Shown: piece by piece, positions 8,326 to 17,340 of the stretch
Numbering within the stretch: the stretch's first letter is position 1
Layout: each line of letters begins with the position of its first letter
Assembly (NCBI GenBank): GCA_945883845.1
Contig: CAMCYI010000009.1
Location: 1 to 64,000, forward strand
Direction: 5' to 3'
DNA from: Bacteriovorax stolpii
GTDB lineage: Bacteria > Bdellovibrionota > Bacteriovoracia > Bacteriovoracales > Bacteriovoracaceae
Length of the DNA stretch: 64,000 nt
Position numbers and translations under genes: made by a program
Notes under the pieces: model-generated
Seen by the model: the letters and a program-made list of their open reading frames with translations, nothing else
What the model was told of the DNA's origin: nothing
The model's database searches: none

Positions 8326-9051
8326 ATGAAAACACTCCTACTTTTTAGTTTCTTTATCATGGGTTGTCAGAAAGAGATCTTCAATCCTACTAAAGGAAAC
8401 ATTGTAGAGGCAGTTTATGGACTAGGTATCGTAAGATCAGAAAACACCTATCATGCGACAGCTGCCATCGTAAATTCCGTAGAAAAATTTTATGTCACTG
8501 AAGGGCAAGATGTTAAAAAAGGGGAAGCACTTTTTATTACTGATCAAGGCTCCATTTACAAAGCTCCTTTTGATGGCAAGATCACTGACATCCCTGTAAC
8601 GATCAGCGAGAACCTATTCCCACAAACTTTGATCCTATCCCTTATTGATTTAAAAAATATCTATCTAGAAGTTTCTCTTGAGCAACAGGCCGCTATGCGA
8701 TTAAGAAAGGGTGTTAAAGCAGAAGTCACTTTTGAGTTTTTCCGAAATAACAAAATTGATGGAAAGATCTCCAGCATCTACCCACAAAACGATCAATTTG
8801 TCGCCAAAGTTCTCCTAGAGCAATGGCCCATCGGCATCCTTCCGGGCATGTCTGCCGATGTAGCTTTCGAGGTTGCTAGAAAGTCCAATGTAATTCTGAT
8901 TCCTACCAAGGCCATAGCAAACGGTCACATAGTGGTTAAAAGGAATCATAAAAAGCAGAGGCTTAAAGTTGGGGTCGGTATAGCTGATGAAGAGAAAACA
9001 GAAATTCTCTCACCTGAACTTTCAACCTCAGATGAGATAATAATCCCATGA
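8326..9051 (+). CDS. lipoprotein periplasmic adaptor of an ABC exporter
   Basis: 241 residues with a lipoprotein signal (FSFFIMGC, Cys at about 14). The rest is a short HlyD/MacA-type adaptor: a barrel/lipoyl half (VEKFYVTEGQDVKKGEALF), a return strand and a beta-barrel domain ending in LKVGVGIADEEKTEILS. The usual long coiled-coil hairpin is very short. It overlaps the permease gene by four bases (ATGA), so adaptor, permease and ATPase form one MacAB/Lol-like export system acting at the inner membrane and periplasm. ATG 8326 is chosen because it begins the lipoprotein signal. The cargo is unknown. Confidence 0.85.
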   Translation: MKTLLLFSFFIMGCQKEIFNPTKGNIVEAVYGLGIVRSENTYHATAAIVNSVEKFYVTEGQDVKKGEALFITDQGSIYKAPFDGKITDIPVTISENLFPQTLILSLIDLKNIYLEVSLEQQAAMRLRKGVKAEVTFEFFRNNKIDGKISSIYPQNDQFVAKVLLEQWPIGILPGMSADVAFEVARKSNVILIPTKAIANGHIVVKRNHKKQRLKVGVGIADEEKTEILSPELSTSDEIIIP

Positions 9052-10295
9052 TGTTTTTAAGCATCCGTCAACTAATGGCCAGAAAAAAGCAAAGTCTGTT
9101 GATCCTATTGGGAATTACTATTGGTACAGCAGCTTATGTGTCTATATCCGGCATGATGCTTGGATTTCAGTCTTACATGATGGAGCAATTAGTAAACAAT
9201 GAGTCCCACGTTCGAATTTCTGCTCGAGAGGAGATTCTCACTGCAAAAGACATGGCCTCTTATCCAGAAGCAGCTCACGTATTTTGGCAAATCGCTCCTT
9301 CAGGAAGGAAAGATTCCACAAGAATAGAATATCCTCTCGGTTGGTTTAAAAAAATGGACGCTGACAAAGATGTTGTGGCGTATTCTCCACAAGTTATAGC
9401 TCAAGTTATTTTCACTCATAACAAAATAACAAAAGTCGGAAGAGTCATTGGATCGCAATATGATAGGCAGTTAAAAGTCACCAACATAGAAAATTACATG
9501 AAATCTGGAAGCTTTAAGGACATGGGATATTCAGGGAATCGACTAATCATAGGAACAAAACTTATGGAGCTTTTAGGCACCCGGCTTCAGGAAACCATTT
9601 TTGTTTCTAATGGTAGCGAATTACCTCAGAGTTTCAAAGTTGTTGGTAGTTTTGAGACTGGTATCAAATCTATCGATGAGGGAACCTCATTTATTTCATT
9701 AACTGACGGGCAAAAACTCAGGGGTACACCGAGTGAGATCACTGATATTGCAGTAAAACTTTTTGATCCCGATCTCGCCAGCGATAAAGCAAGTTCCTGG
9801 AAGAAAAGCTCCAGGGATAAGATTCTTTCTTGGCAAGAATCTTCGGCGGCTATTCTTTCGGTTTTTAAAACTCAAGATATTGTTCGAAATTCAATGACCA
9901 TATCTATTATTCTGGTTGCTGGATTTGGGATCTATAACATTTTAAGTATTCTCGTAAATCAAAAGCAGCGGGATGTAGCTATTCTTAGATCAATGGGTTT
10001 CTCACCCAAGGATATCGTCCAGCTATTTTTTAATCAAGGTATGCTCTTAGGGATACTGGGCGGTGCTATCGGCCTTTTGCTGGGATTCATTATATGTCTC
10101 ATCATGTCCCGAATAGAAGTTGTACCTGGCCGCATGAGTGGACCAGGAAACCGCATGATTATTTCCTTTAGCCTATACATCTATATCAAAGCTTTTAGCA
10201 TTGCGTTTATTACGGCGATTGTTTCATCAATTATTCCGGCAAGGGCCGGTGGCAAGCTGGAGCCTATGGAAATTATCCGCTCGGGTGGACAATGA
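9048..10295 (+). CDS. ABC transporter permease (MacB/FtsX type)
   Basis: 415 residues: one N-terminal membrane helix, a large periplasmic MacB-PCD-like domain (about 40-270), then three helices with the FtsX domain (NILSILVNQKQRDVAILRSM near 300-320, followed by the IIPARAGGKLEPMEIIRSG end). This is the type VII ABC fold used for mechanotransmission rather than substrate channelling, as in MacB and LolCE. It overlaps the genes on both sides by four bases. Export of a lipoprotein, peptide or small molecule is possible; I cannot separate these. Confidence 0.9.
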   Translation: MMFLSIRQLMARKKQSLLILLGITIGTAAYVSISGMMLGFQSYMMEQLVNNESHVRISAREEILTAKDMASYPEAAHVFWQIAPSGRKDSTRIEYPLGWFKKMDADKDVVAYSPQVIAQVIFTHNKITKVGRVIGSQYDRQLKVTNIENYMKSGSFKDMGYSGNRLIIGTKLMELLGTRLQETIFVSNGSELPQSFKVVGSFETGIKSIDEGTSFISLTDGQKLRGTPSEITDIAVKLFDPDLASDKASSWKKSSRDKILSWQESSAAILSVFKTQDIVRNSMTISIILVAGFGIYNILSILVNQKQRDVAILRSMGFSPKDIVQLFFNQGMLLGILGGAIGLLLGFIICLIMSRIEVVPGRMSGPGNRMIISFSLYIYIKAFSIAFITAIVSSIIPARAGGKLEPMEIIRSGGQ

Positions 10296-10945
10296 TTGAA
10301 GTAAAAAACATTGTTAAAATTTTCCCAAATACTCCGGTACCCGTTCTCAAGGGAATTAATCTCAAAATCGAAGATGGTGATTTTATCTCTTTAGTTGGTA
10401 AATCAGGGTCAGGAAAAAGCACACTCCTGTATATCATTTCGACTCTGGATCACCCTAGCGGAGGAGAAGTCTTCTACGATACTAAAAATCTCAATACCTT
10501 TTCCCGTGAAGAAATTTATCGTTTGAGGAATCATAATATTGGTTTTGTGTTTCAGTTTCACTATCTTCTGACAGAGCTCACAGCTATCGAAAATATTCTT
10601 CTCCCTGCGCGAAAAGCCAATGAAGTTGAAAAAAGAAGAAGCTTTGCGATGGAGATTTTAAAAACGGTAGGGCTAGAGAGTAAAGAGCATCGATATCCAG
10701 GAGAGCTATCTGGAGGAGAGCAACAACGACTTGCAATTGCTCGTGCCTTGGTAATGGATCCTAAATATATATTTGCCGACGAACCCACGGGAAACCTGGA
10801 TTCAGCTAATGGTAAAATCATAATGGATCTCTTTAAAAAGGTTAATCAGGAAAAGGGTACTACGATCATATATGTGACCCACGACAACGATTTTGCAGCT
10901 CTCGCCAAAAAGAAAGTCGTTCTCTTAGATGGTAAATTAGTCTGA
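10292..10945 (+). CDS. ABC transporter ATPase (LolD/MacB type)
   Basis: 217 residues with all ATPase motifs: Walker A GKSGSGKS (36-43), Q-loop near 88 (FVFQFHYLL), signature [15 protein letters not shown] (139-153), Walker B YIFADEP (159-165) with the catalytic Glu, D-loop GNLD and H-loop VTHD. Length and the [15 protein letters not shown] signature place it with LolD/MacB/FtsE ATPases. It is the last gene of the adaptor-permease-ATPase operon and should energise that permease. Intact and probably active. Confidence 0.95.
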   Translation: MIEVKNIVKIFPNTPVPVLKGINLKIEDGDFISLVGKSGSGKSTLLYIISTLDHPSGGEVFYDTKNLNTFSREEIYRLRNHNIGFVFQFHYLLTELTAIENILLPARKANEVEKRRSFAMEILKTVGLESKEHRYPGELSGGEQQRLAIARALVMDPKYIFADEPTGNLDSANGKIIMDLFKKVNQEKGTTIIYVTHDNDFAALAKKKVVLLDGKLV

Positions 10946-11085
10946 CTCATCAATTTTACAAAATTCCATTCGATAGAGGACTTGTAGCAAATCGTCTCAT
11001 TTCGCCCATCCTTTGAAGTGCCTTACTCCAGAATTCAACTGGCTTTCATCTTGCAGATGAATTCATATCTACCAAAGGAGTTCCT

Positions 11086-12225
11086 ATGATTAAGTCAGTT
11101 GGATTAGGCGTTAGAAACGGCAAAGCCGATATGAAAGCGGTGAAATTTATTCGTCATGAAGCAGGTGCAGAAGACGTGGAGCTTGAGATGCTCTTTTGCG
11201 GTATTTGTCATTCAGATATTCACCAGGCTCACGATGACTGGGGCAATACGGTGTGGCCATGCGTCCCAGGGCATGAACTGGTTGGCCGAGTATCAAAGAT
11301 TGGAGCAAAGGTAAAAAACTTTAAAATCGGAGATATCGCTGCGGTAGGATGCATGATCGATTCCTGTGGAAAATGCCCCTCATGCCTGAACGGTGAGGAG
11401 CAGTTTTGTGAGTCAGAGACGAGCTGCTTACTCACCTATAATGGTTCCAAAATTCCTAGCGGACAAAATTCTTTTGGTGGCTATTCCAGTAAAGCAGTAG
11501 TTAGAGAGAGTTTTCTTCTCAGCATCCCCGAAGAGATTTCTCCCGAAGAAGCGGGGCCTATTTTGTGTGCGGGAGTGACGACTTATTCTCCTTTAAAGCA
11601 CTGGGGCGTGGAAAAAGGATCGAAAGTTGGAATCGTGGGGTTTGGGGGATTGGGCCACATGGGGGTTCAGATCGCTAAGGCCATGGGAGCCGAAGTAACT
11701 GTGATCACCACGAGTCCGGAAAAAACCGAAGATGCTCTTTCAATGGGCGCATCAAAAGTCATCGACTCAAATGATAAAAAGAAAATGCAAGAAGGAGCTG
11801 CGTCCCTTCATTTAATTATTAACACCATTCCCTATCCTTATTCCTTAGATCCCTACATGGAACTTCTAAAACGAGACGGTACCATGGTGATTGTAGGCAT
11901 TATGATGGAAGAGCCCAAGTGGGACCCAACAAAGTTTATCATGCAGAGAAGGTCCCTTGCTGGAAGTCTTATTGGAAGTATTCCTGAAACGAAGGAAGTT
12001 TTAGAATTCTGTGCAGCTAACAACATTAGACCACGAGTTGAAGTCATTGCGGCCAAGGACATCAATAGTGTGTTTGAAAAGGTGATTCAAAAAAAGGCGA
12101 GATATCGTTATGTGCTGGATCTTTCTACACTACCAAAAGAAGATGATAAGAATCTTGAATCCTTTGGCGAGGTGACTCATCGACTTAACGGGATGGCTGG
12201 GCAAAAGGAAATCCAACTTCAGTAG
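11086..12225 (+). CDS. zinc-dependent alcohol dehydrogenase (MDR, YahK/CAD-like)
   Basis: 379 residues. The GroES-like half carries the catalytic zinc ligands (CGICHSD near 38-44, GHE 62-64) and the structural zinc cysteines (C94, C97, C100, C108). The Rossmann half has GFGGLGHMG (185-193). This is the cinnamyl-alcohol-dehydrogenase/YahK branch, which reduces aldehydes with NADPH. About 30 extra residues at the C-terminus extend past the usual end. AAAGGAG lies 6 bases before the ATG. It is monocistronic. The enzyme class is secure; the physiological substrate is not. Confidence 0.93.
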   Translation: MIKSVGLGVRNGKADMKAVKFIRHEAGAEDVELEMLFCGICHSDIHQAHDDWGNTVWPCVPGHELVGRVSKIGAKVKNFKIGDIAAVGCMIDSCGKCPSCLNGEEQFCESETSCLLTYNGSKIPSGQNSFGGYSSKAVVRESFLLSIPEEISPEEAGPILCAGVTTYSPLKHWGVEKGSKVGIVGFGGLGHMGVQIAKAMGAEVTVITTSPEKTEDALSMGASKVIDSNDKKKMQEGAASLHLIINTIPYPYSLDPYMELLKRDGTMVIVGIMMEEPKWDPTKFIMQRRSLAGSLIGSIPETKEVLEFCAANNIRPRVEVIAAKDINSVFEKVIQKKARYRYVLDLSTLPKEDDKNLESFGEVTHRLNGMAGQKEIQLQ

Positions 12226-12266
12226 GGAGAGGGAGATTCGGGTTATCATTCATCAATCTCTGTGGT

Positions 12267-12353
12267 TCAAAGGAAAGTGCCGTCTTGAAACACGGTCAGT
12301 CTTTCACCGTTAACCTCAAGGTCAATGTAAATCTTAATCCGTGTCACTATCAC
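12267..12353 (-). CDS. possible 28-residue small protein
   Basis: A GTG at 12353 preceded by AGGAGA at a usable distance opens a 28-codon frame (middle part DLEVNGERLTVFQDG). The residues look protein-like, but there is no homology I recognise and the length is within chance range. It sits in the 268-base gap before the fasciclin gene, which otherwise shows only AT-rich sequence likely to hold that gene's promoter. Confidence 0.2.
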   Translation of the reverse strand: MIVTRIKIYIDLEVNGERLTVFQDGTFL

Positions 12354-12493
12354 AACTCTTTTCTCCTATTAAAGCGAGAGCCTCATTCCGTAGTATTTAA
12401 AATGTATTTTTAATTTTACCTTTTTATTTGAACTTGCGCGTATGTCGCAAACAACCCGAATTAGGTCTTCTAAAACAAACAAAGGAACTTCAA

Positions 12494-13015
12494 GTGAAAA
12501 AAACCACTCTCGCCCTTCTCCTGGTCATCTCATCTACCAATGTCTTTTCATACGGTACTCCAGCAGCGAAATCTGCAAAAACTGAGACATCAGCACAAGC
12601 GAACATTGTTGATACAGCTGTTGCTGCTGGAAATTTCAAGACTCTAGCTGCAGCACTTCAAGCCGCAGGTTTAGTTGAAACTTTAAAAGGCAAAGGCCCA
12701 TTTACAGTATTCGCTCCTACAGATGCAGCTTTCGCAAAACTTCCAGTTGGAACTTTGGAGAAACTTTTAAAGCCTGAAAATAAAGCACAGCTTGTTCAAA
12801 TCTTAACCTATCACGTTGTCGCATCTGCAGTGATGGCGAAAGATGTTAAAGCTGGAGATGTGAAAACTGTACAAGGTACTAATCTCGCTATTACGACAAA
12901 AGACGGAGTGACACTAAACGGTAATTCAAAAGTCACAGCAGTGGATATTAAAGCGTCAAACGGCGTTATCCACGTTATTGACTCTGTTGTTTTACCTGCA
13001 GGTCTGAAGCTTTAA
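12494..13015 (+). CDS. secreted fasciclin-domain protein
   Basis: GTG start at 12494, chosen because AAAGGAA lies 7 bases upstream and a signal peptide ([18 protein letters not shown]) starts there. One FAS1 domain fills residues 35-173: [17 protein letters not shown] (H1 region), the YH motif (LTYHVV) and [14 protein letters not shown] (H2). FAS1 proteins are extracellular adhesion modules. A small Ala/Lys/Thr linker follows the signal peptide. It is monocistronic with a strong hairpin after the stop. Probable role: surface or periplasmic adhesion, partner unknown. Confidence 0.92.
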   Translation: MKKTTLALLLVISSTNVFSYGTPAAKSAKTETSAQANIVDTAVAAGNFKTLAAALQAAGLVETLKGKGPFTVFAPTDAAFAKLPVGTLEKLLKPENKAQLVQILTYHVVASAVMAKDVKAGDVKTVQGTNLAITTKDGVTLNGNSKVTAVDIKASNGVIHVIDSVVLPAGLKL

Positions 13016-13035
13016 TATTCATCTTGTTTTTAATC

Positions 13036-13064
13036 CATGAGCTGGACGATGAGTCCGGCCCATG
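13036..13064 (+). terminator. stable hairpin after fasciclin gene
   Basis: CATG-A-GCTGGAC, loop GATGA, GTCCGGC-C-CATG: an 11-pair stem with one G-T pair and a 1x1 mismatch, 20 bases after the fasciclin stop. A T-rich run comes only about 20 bases later, so it may be a terminator or an mRNA-stabilising hairpin. Confidence 0.5.
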
Positions 13065-13104
13065 GCTTCTTGTTCATGTTTAGTTTTTTTCATAACCTAC
13101 ATTT

Positions 13105-13641
13105 TTATTTCTCTCTGACCCAAATGAAACCGCGAAACTCACCTAACTGAAATCCAATTGCCTTATCCTTGGGATAAAGGTCCTGAATTTTATTAATAAC
13201 ATTTTCACTAATATTATTACCATGACAGAGAAGACATTTAGCTTCAACAAAAAGTGGTTCCATATAGACTCTCTTACCGTTTTCAAGTCGATGAACAATG
13301 GAAGTCTGACTGACTTCATCTTTTTTCTTTCCTTCAAACTCTTTTAAATACTTAAGGGCCCATGGTTGAGGGCCATTTGCTTCATTCCTGACTTTATGTG
13401 ATGTCCTTCCAAACTCAAACTTAGAGATGCGATCTTTAGCTGCCTCTTTAGCAATAGGCTTCACATTCGCGTGACAAAAAGGGATTGCTTCTACTGGCCC
13501 ATCTTTAGAAATTTTGTCTGAAAGATTCTTCATCAGAGACATCTTCAGATCAGTGGCCAGTGCCTTTGCCTCATTCTCGAAGTTATCCTTCTGAGCAAAG
13601 GCAAAGTTTAAAGTAACCAGAACAATCAAAATGAACTTCAT
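13105..13641 (-). CDS. DUF3365 heme-binding periplasmic protein
   Basis: 178 residues: signal peptide (MKFILIVLVTLNFAFAQ), then a DUF3365 (Tll0287-like) fold ending with one c-type heme site CLLCH (136-140). Characteristic pieces are FCHANV, ATGPQPW-like NGPQPWALKYL, and the YMEPLFVEAKCLLCHG segment. Such domains act as periplasmic redox or small-ligand sensors, here as a free protein. The minus-strand cluster 13105-15056 and the cytochrome at 15254 form a heme/envelope neighbourhood. Family assignment is good; ligand unknown. Confidence 0.88.
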   Translation of the reverse strand: MKFILIVLVTLNFAFAQKDNFENEAKALATDLKMSLMKNLSDKISKDGPVEAIPFCHANVKPIAKEAAKDRISKFEFGRTSHKVRNEANGPQPWALKYLKEFEGKKKDEVSQTSIVHRLENGKRVYMEPLFVEAKCLLCHGNNISENVINKIQDLYPKDKAIGFQLGEFRGFIWVREK

Positions 13642-13665
13642 ATGTCTTCCTTTGGGGCCAATATA

Positions 13666-14388
13666 CTACTCAATCAAATCAGATAAATGATCCTGTAAGA
13701 TAATAAACTCAGATGGATGTTTTTGTAGAGAATCAGGACGCAATTCAATCGTAAGGACTGGAATATTTCTTTCATCCCAGAGGTAACGTCCCAAACTGCC
13801 AGGAAACGTTCCTAATCTCTTCCATGGAAGAAGATTGGTTGTAATCTTCTTATGGTAAGGACCGTCGAAATCAAACACACCATAAGGTGTATGGATCGAA
13901 ATCACCAAGTCGGGCTTAAAAGCATCAATGTGGGCCATGGCACAATGGGTTTCTGTTTCACTCCCAGCACTTTTACCGGGAAACCTTCTCGGGTTACTCT
14001 TTTGCAGATTTTTCCAGTGCTCAAGTGCCAATTCCTCCCAGTCCTTTGTTGGAAAGTTTCGATTGAGATCTACATTATTGAGATTGGTTCTTGTTTTTAA
14101 TTCACCACCATCCGGATTAAGCTCTGGAATAACCCTCCAGAAATTAGAAGGCGTATTAATCTTCTGTAAACGATTTAGCCATTGGAACGCTAGCTGTTGT
14201 GCCTGAGGCTCATCCCCGTGTATACCAGCAATAACCAAAATTCTTTTCTTTAATCCATTCTCTCTTGCACTAAAATCAAAATGCTCAATTGGTTTTTTAA
14301 GGGCTGAGATACACTCATTGAGATGCGTAACTGCATTTACTGAGGGGATAAGACTTCCAAGATACAAAAGATAAAATATTACCTTCAT
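13666..14388 (-). CDS. M14-family murein peptide amidase-like zinc carboxypeptidase
   Basis: 240 residues with a signal peptide. Zinc ligands H57 and E60 (GIHGDEP), substrate arginine in NRNFP (R110), third zinc ligand H166 (SIHTP) and catalytic E215 (TIELRP). The short length and motifs match MpaA-like amidases that cleave the D-glutamyl-diaminopimelate bond of peptidoglycan peptides. MpaA of enterobacteria is cytoplasmic, whereas this one appears exported, so it may act on its own or prey peptidoglycan in the periplasm. It overlaps the lipoprotein methyltransferase gene by four bases. Confidence 0.85.
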   Translation of the reverse strand: MKVIFYLLYLGSLIPSVNAVTHLNECISALKKPIEHFDFSARENGLKKRILVIAGIHGDEPQAQQLAFQWLNRLQKINTPSNFWRVIPELNPDGGELKTRTNLNNVDLNRNFPTKDWEELALEHWKNLQKSNPRRFPGKSAGSETETHCAMAHIDAFKPDLVISIHTPYGVFDFDGPYHKKITTNLLPWKRLGTFPGSLGRYLWDERNIPVLTIELRPDSLQKHPSEFIILQDHLSDLIE

Positions 14389-15056
14389 GATTTAGATTCT
14401 CTCTTAATAGTAGCGATCACCAGATAATGGTCAGCAAAGTCATCTTCATTCACACTAATCATATCAAAACCTGCCTGCTTTAATTCAGAGACAACGGTTT
14501 CCAAAGACACTCTCAGGTTTTGGGGCGGACCAAAATGAGCCTTTTTATCATTACTTTTCTTGAAATCAAGGATGACAACTCGACCCGATGATTTAAGGCC
14601 CGCTTTTACTTTCTTAAGGTAATCCACTCTATTTTCAATATGGTGATAGGTATTTGAGGTAAAGGCCATATCGTAAAAATCTTTCTTCATCTTGGGATCA
14701 TCAAAGGCGATTTTGAGAGTACTAAAATGGGGATACTCTTTCTCATCAAATCTTTTACGGTTGTGCTCGAGAAATTTTTCGTCTACATCGGCTCCAGTGA
14801 CTTTGGCACCTGCAACAAGAAGGTGTTTTGAAAAATAGCCACTCCCAACACCAATATCAATCACCTCAAGACCTTTCAGTGGAGCTATTAGCTTAATTAC
14901 AAGCTCTGGTTTTTGCCATTGGTCACGTTCAGGATCATCAAAATTTGAAATGAGTTTTTCATGAGACACTTTATGCATATGCTTATTCGCGAAATTATGA
15001 TCCGCCTGGTAATGAGAGCAACTCATGGTAACTAATAACATCAGAAATAAAATCAC
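14385..15056 (-). CDS. exported (lipoprotein-like) class I methyltransferase
   Basis: 223 residues. A hydrophobic leader ends in MLLVTMSC, a lipobox-like site with Cys at 13. It is followed by a complete methyltransferase domain: motif I VIDIGVGSGYFSKHL, strand-2 acid (GADVDE), NTYHHIENR and ILDFKKS. SAM is normally cytoplasmic, so an exported methyltransferase is odd; either it is active on a SAM pool outside the cytoplasm, or the leader is only a membrane anchor facing inward. It overlaps the amidase gene by four bases (ATGA), so it is co-translated with a peptidoglycan hydrolase. Confidence 0.82.
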   Translation of the reverse strand: MILFLMLLVTMSCSHYQADHNFANKHMHKVSHEKLISNFDDPERDQWQKPELVIKLIAPLKGLEVIDIGVGSGYFSKHLLVAGAKVTGADVDEKFLEHNRKRFDEKEYPHFSTLKIAFDDPKMKKDFYDMAFTSNTYHHIENRVDYLKKVKAGLKSSGRVVILDFKKSNDKKAHFGPPQNLRVSLETVVSELKQAGFDMISVNEDDFADHYLVIATIKRESKS

Positions 15057-15253
15057 GAGACACTCCTTTAGTGGTCAAATCTCAGATTGTTGAAACTCGT
15101 CTTAAGTTTATCATTAATAAATTCAAACGTCCCTCCACTCTTGCGACAAAATTGTGACTGAGATCATACTAATGTAACTACCAATGTTTTATAGTTCATC
15201 TAGCTTTTTCTCTTTTTTGCGGGTTCTATAAGAAAAATTCGAAGGAGTAATTT

Positions 15254-15694
15254 ATGAAGTTAACTGTATTCTTAATGAGTCTATTCTTGGTGATCTCTGC
15301 TTCTGCAGAAAGAAATAAAAGTGAAATACAACCAATGCCTGGCTATCTTAAGGGCCTTGAAATGAATGGAAAAACGCTACGGCATGGTTATATCCAATGG
15401 CTTGAAAGAAAACCATATACCCCATCCGTTGATGGAAAATTAGTCAAGCAAGGCGAAGGAATCTATATAAAGCATTGTATGGAATGCCATGGAGCTTCAG
15501 GTAAGGGTGACGGTCCAGTCTCTAATAAATATGGAGTGCAAGCAGCAAGCATTTCTAAAAGTAGTAAAACCCTCAATAACCACACAATATTTGTCCAAGT
15601 CGCCGAGGGTCGCGGTGACATGCCTCAGTGGGTTGATGTCTTAACTGAGGAAGAGATTTGGGCGCTAACTCATTACATGCATACACTAAAATAA
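15254..15694 (+). CDS. periplasmic c-type cytochrome
   Basis: 146 residues with a signal peptide (MKLTVFLMSLFLVISASA) and a class I cytochrome c domain. The heme site is CMECH at 75-79 after a GEGIY helix; the distal methionine is in GDMPQW near 122, and the C-terminal helix is WALTHYMHTL. GAAGGAG precedes the ATG. It probably shuttles electrons in the periplasm; the partner could be the DUF3365 protein or a terminal oxidase elsewhere. Monocistronic. Confidence 0.92.
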   Translation: MKLTVFLMSLFLVISASAERNKSEIQPMPGYLKGLEMNGKTLRHGYIQWLERKPYTPSVDGKLVKQGEGIYIKHCMECHGASGKGDGPVSNKYGVQAASISKSSKTLNNHTIFVQVAEGRGDMPQWVDVLTEEEIWALTHYMHTLK

Positions 15695-15757
15695 TTTGAG
15701 TACGAATTCCCCTCCTTATAAACATGTCGCTAGAAAAATGAACTGGAAAAAATATAT

Positions 15758-16159
15758 ATGACAAAAAATTTAATTCTCTTCGTCTTTTTGATTTCAGGTG
15801 TGCTGATGAGCAACCAAGTCCTTGCACAAACAAAAGTAATCGAGAAACAATTTAATCTCACCCTTTAGGATTTGCATGACCTTCGGTCTCTATTATAAAG
15901 GAAAATCTTCACCGTTTTTTGGCGGAGTCGGGTGAAATTTAGGAGATGGTCTTATTTAAGAGAAACAGTACTTACAATCGGTGAAGGCGAAATCAAGCTC
16001 ACAGGACCAGTAAAAAGCGGAGTCGCGACTTTGACGAATTCTGAGATCTCAGAAAAGATGGTCCTCTCTGATATCTTTGAAGTAAGCGGCAAAACCTTTA
16101 ATAAGGGTGGCATGGTTGTCTCAAACGTCTCTGGCGTTCTCGAGTGCCAGGAAAAATAG
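15758..16159 (+). pseudogene. small exported-protein gene interrupted by R copy C
   Basis: ATG 15758 opens a 36-codon frame with a complete signal peptide (cleavage after NQVLA), then stops at TAG 15866 inside R copy C. After the repeat the same reading phase is open to 16159 and encodes a strand-rich segment (TIGEGEIKLTGPVKSG ... SGVLECQEK). The simplest reading is one small secreted protein split by the repeat, with two in-frame stops inside it. An 8-base direct repeat GAGAAACA (15842 and 15960) flanks the core, but removing the intervening 118 bases would shift the frame. The two halves may therefore come from different genes. Confidence 0.5.
15842..15963 (+). repeat. R repeat, copy C (left-truncated)
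   Basis: Begins at agaaacaatttaatctcacc, without the left 40 bases present in copies D and E, and runs to tcttatttaagaga. The hairpin stem is CCGT/GCGG instead of CCGC/GCGG: a C-to-T change that keeps a T-G pair. It splits a signal-peptide frame from a downstream open segment. Confidence 0.92.
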
Positions 16160-16186
16160 TCATTCTTCAGTTTTACTCTGGGTATT

Positions 16187-16218
16187 AGCGCCTCCCATGG
16201 ATCCGGGAGATACGCGCT
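16187..16218 (+). other. two-part GC-rich hairpin
   Basis: AGCGC-CTCCC, loop ATGGATCC, GGGAG, then ATAC bulge, GCGCT: two perfect five-pair stems stacked with a one-sided bulge. It lies 28 bases after the broken small gene and 113 bases before the promoter of the metalloprotease-like gene. No T-run follows, so it is not a classical terminator; it may be a leftover terminator or structured RNA. Confidence 0.45.
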
Positions 16219-16330
16219 TCTTGAAAAAGAACCACTTCATATTCTCTTTTTAATTTTCTCAATCTTCAGAGCGAAGATTCTGAGGCGATCTAACTGCTAA
16301 TCAGTAGGCATAACTGAGACATTTACTCGT

Positions 16331-16357
16331 TTAAGAAAGCTCTCAATCTCCCGATAA
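16331..16357 (+). promoter_or_regulatory. sigma-28 (FliA)-like promoter, leaderless start
   Basis: TTAAGAAA (16331-16338), 11-base spacer, CCCGATAA (16350-16357), then GTTTAAAT and the ATG at 16366. The -10 is a 7/8 match to GCCGATAA; the -35 is weak (4/8). No Shine-Dalgarno exists in the remaining 8 bases. Confidence 0.55.
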
Positions 16358-16365
16358 GTTTAAAT

Positions 16366-17340
16366 ATGAAATGGCTTGTTTGTCTCCTTACAGTTTTGTC
16401 CAGCACTTCCGCACTCGCTCAATGCGATGAGGTTCTCGACTTGAGCCTCTTTAAAGACTTTGACGGCATTACTGCATTCCTCGCACGACCGAACGTAACT
16501 CAATCGCCTTGTAAGCGCTCCCCTCCCACGCAAGCTGAAATGCTGCTACACCTGAATGGTCTGCGCTCAGGGAGTAAACAAACTCGTACAGTCGCTGGGG
16601 CAACTCTAAATGATAACAAAGAGCTCTTGGAGCTTTTTGGAGAAATGCACAATCGCGATCCACGCTCGACCAAGGAGCCTTGGCGTTATTCGCGAGGGGC
16701 CACCATAAGTGTCAATCCCCCTTGCAATGAAGTCCTCTGCGCTATGAAAACAATCTACGGCGAAGAGCTCGGCATTCAGATGCTCTACATGCGATCGAAA
16801 TTTGGGTTCAACACTTCGCACTTAGCGATGCATGAAGGTGATCCTTGGCCATCACAAGATTTGGGAACGGTGATGGCGATGCTTGAAGACATGCCGGACA
16901 GTATTCTTCCGATCAACGAAGGAATGCGCTTTTTGCACATGCCTACTCGTGGGCGCGATGGCGTGGAGATGATCGCTGAATCTTTAATGCATGTATACTT
17001 AGGGTGGAACGAACTTCCCGAAAGCGAAAAAACCACAAGTCTTGCCCATGAACTTGGCCACGTATTCGGTGAAGGAAAAGCCGACAAACCGGAATGGTTG
17101 AATCTGAGTGGCTGGACTAAGAATGTGGCAAATGAATGGGTCATGGGACGGACAGATACAGCGGTCCTGGAATACGCCCAAACAAATCCGAACGAAGATT
17201 TTGCAGAGACATTTTTCATGTACCGGTACAATGGTGCGGCCTTAAAGCGTCGTCAACCCGAGAAATATCGTTACATGAAAGAGAGAGTTTTTAATGGCGC
17301 TGAGTACGACACGCTGGCCAACTGCTCGGGAGTTCCGTAA
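16366..17340 (+). CDS. secreted zincin-like metalloprotease
   Basis: 324 residues. Signal peptide (MKWLVCLLTVLSSTSALA), seven cysteines in the mature part, and a zinc-binding HELGH at 228-232 (SLAHELGHVFGEG). About 45 residues later comes NPNEDFAETFFMYRY (274-288), where E281 is a good third-ligand candidate in the manner of gluzincins and lethal-factor-type enzymes. Substrate unknown. The gene is monocistronic and driven by a sigma-28-like promoter so close to the ATG that the message should be leaderless, like three other secreted genes here. A role against prey or the cell surface is inference. Confidence 0.82.
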   Translation: MKWLVCLLTVLSSTSALAQCDEVLDLSLFKDFDGITAFLARPNVTQSPCKRSPPTQAEMLLHLNGLRSGSKQTRTVAGATLNDNKELLELFGEMHNRDPRSTKEPWRYSRGATISVNPPCNEVLCAMKTIYGEELGIQMLYMRSKFGFNTSHLAMHEGDPWPSQDLGTVMAMLEDMPDSILPINEGMRFLHMPTRGRDGVEMIAESLMHVYLGWNELPESEKTTSLAHELGHVFGEGKADKPEWLNLSGWTKNVANEWVMGRTDTAVLEYAQTNPNEDFAETFFMYRYNGAALKRRQPEKYRYMKERVFNGAEYDTLANCSGVP

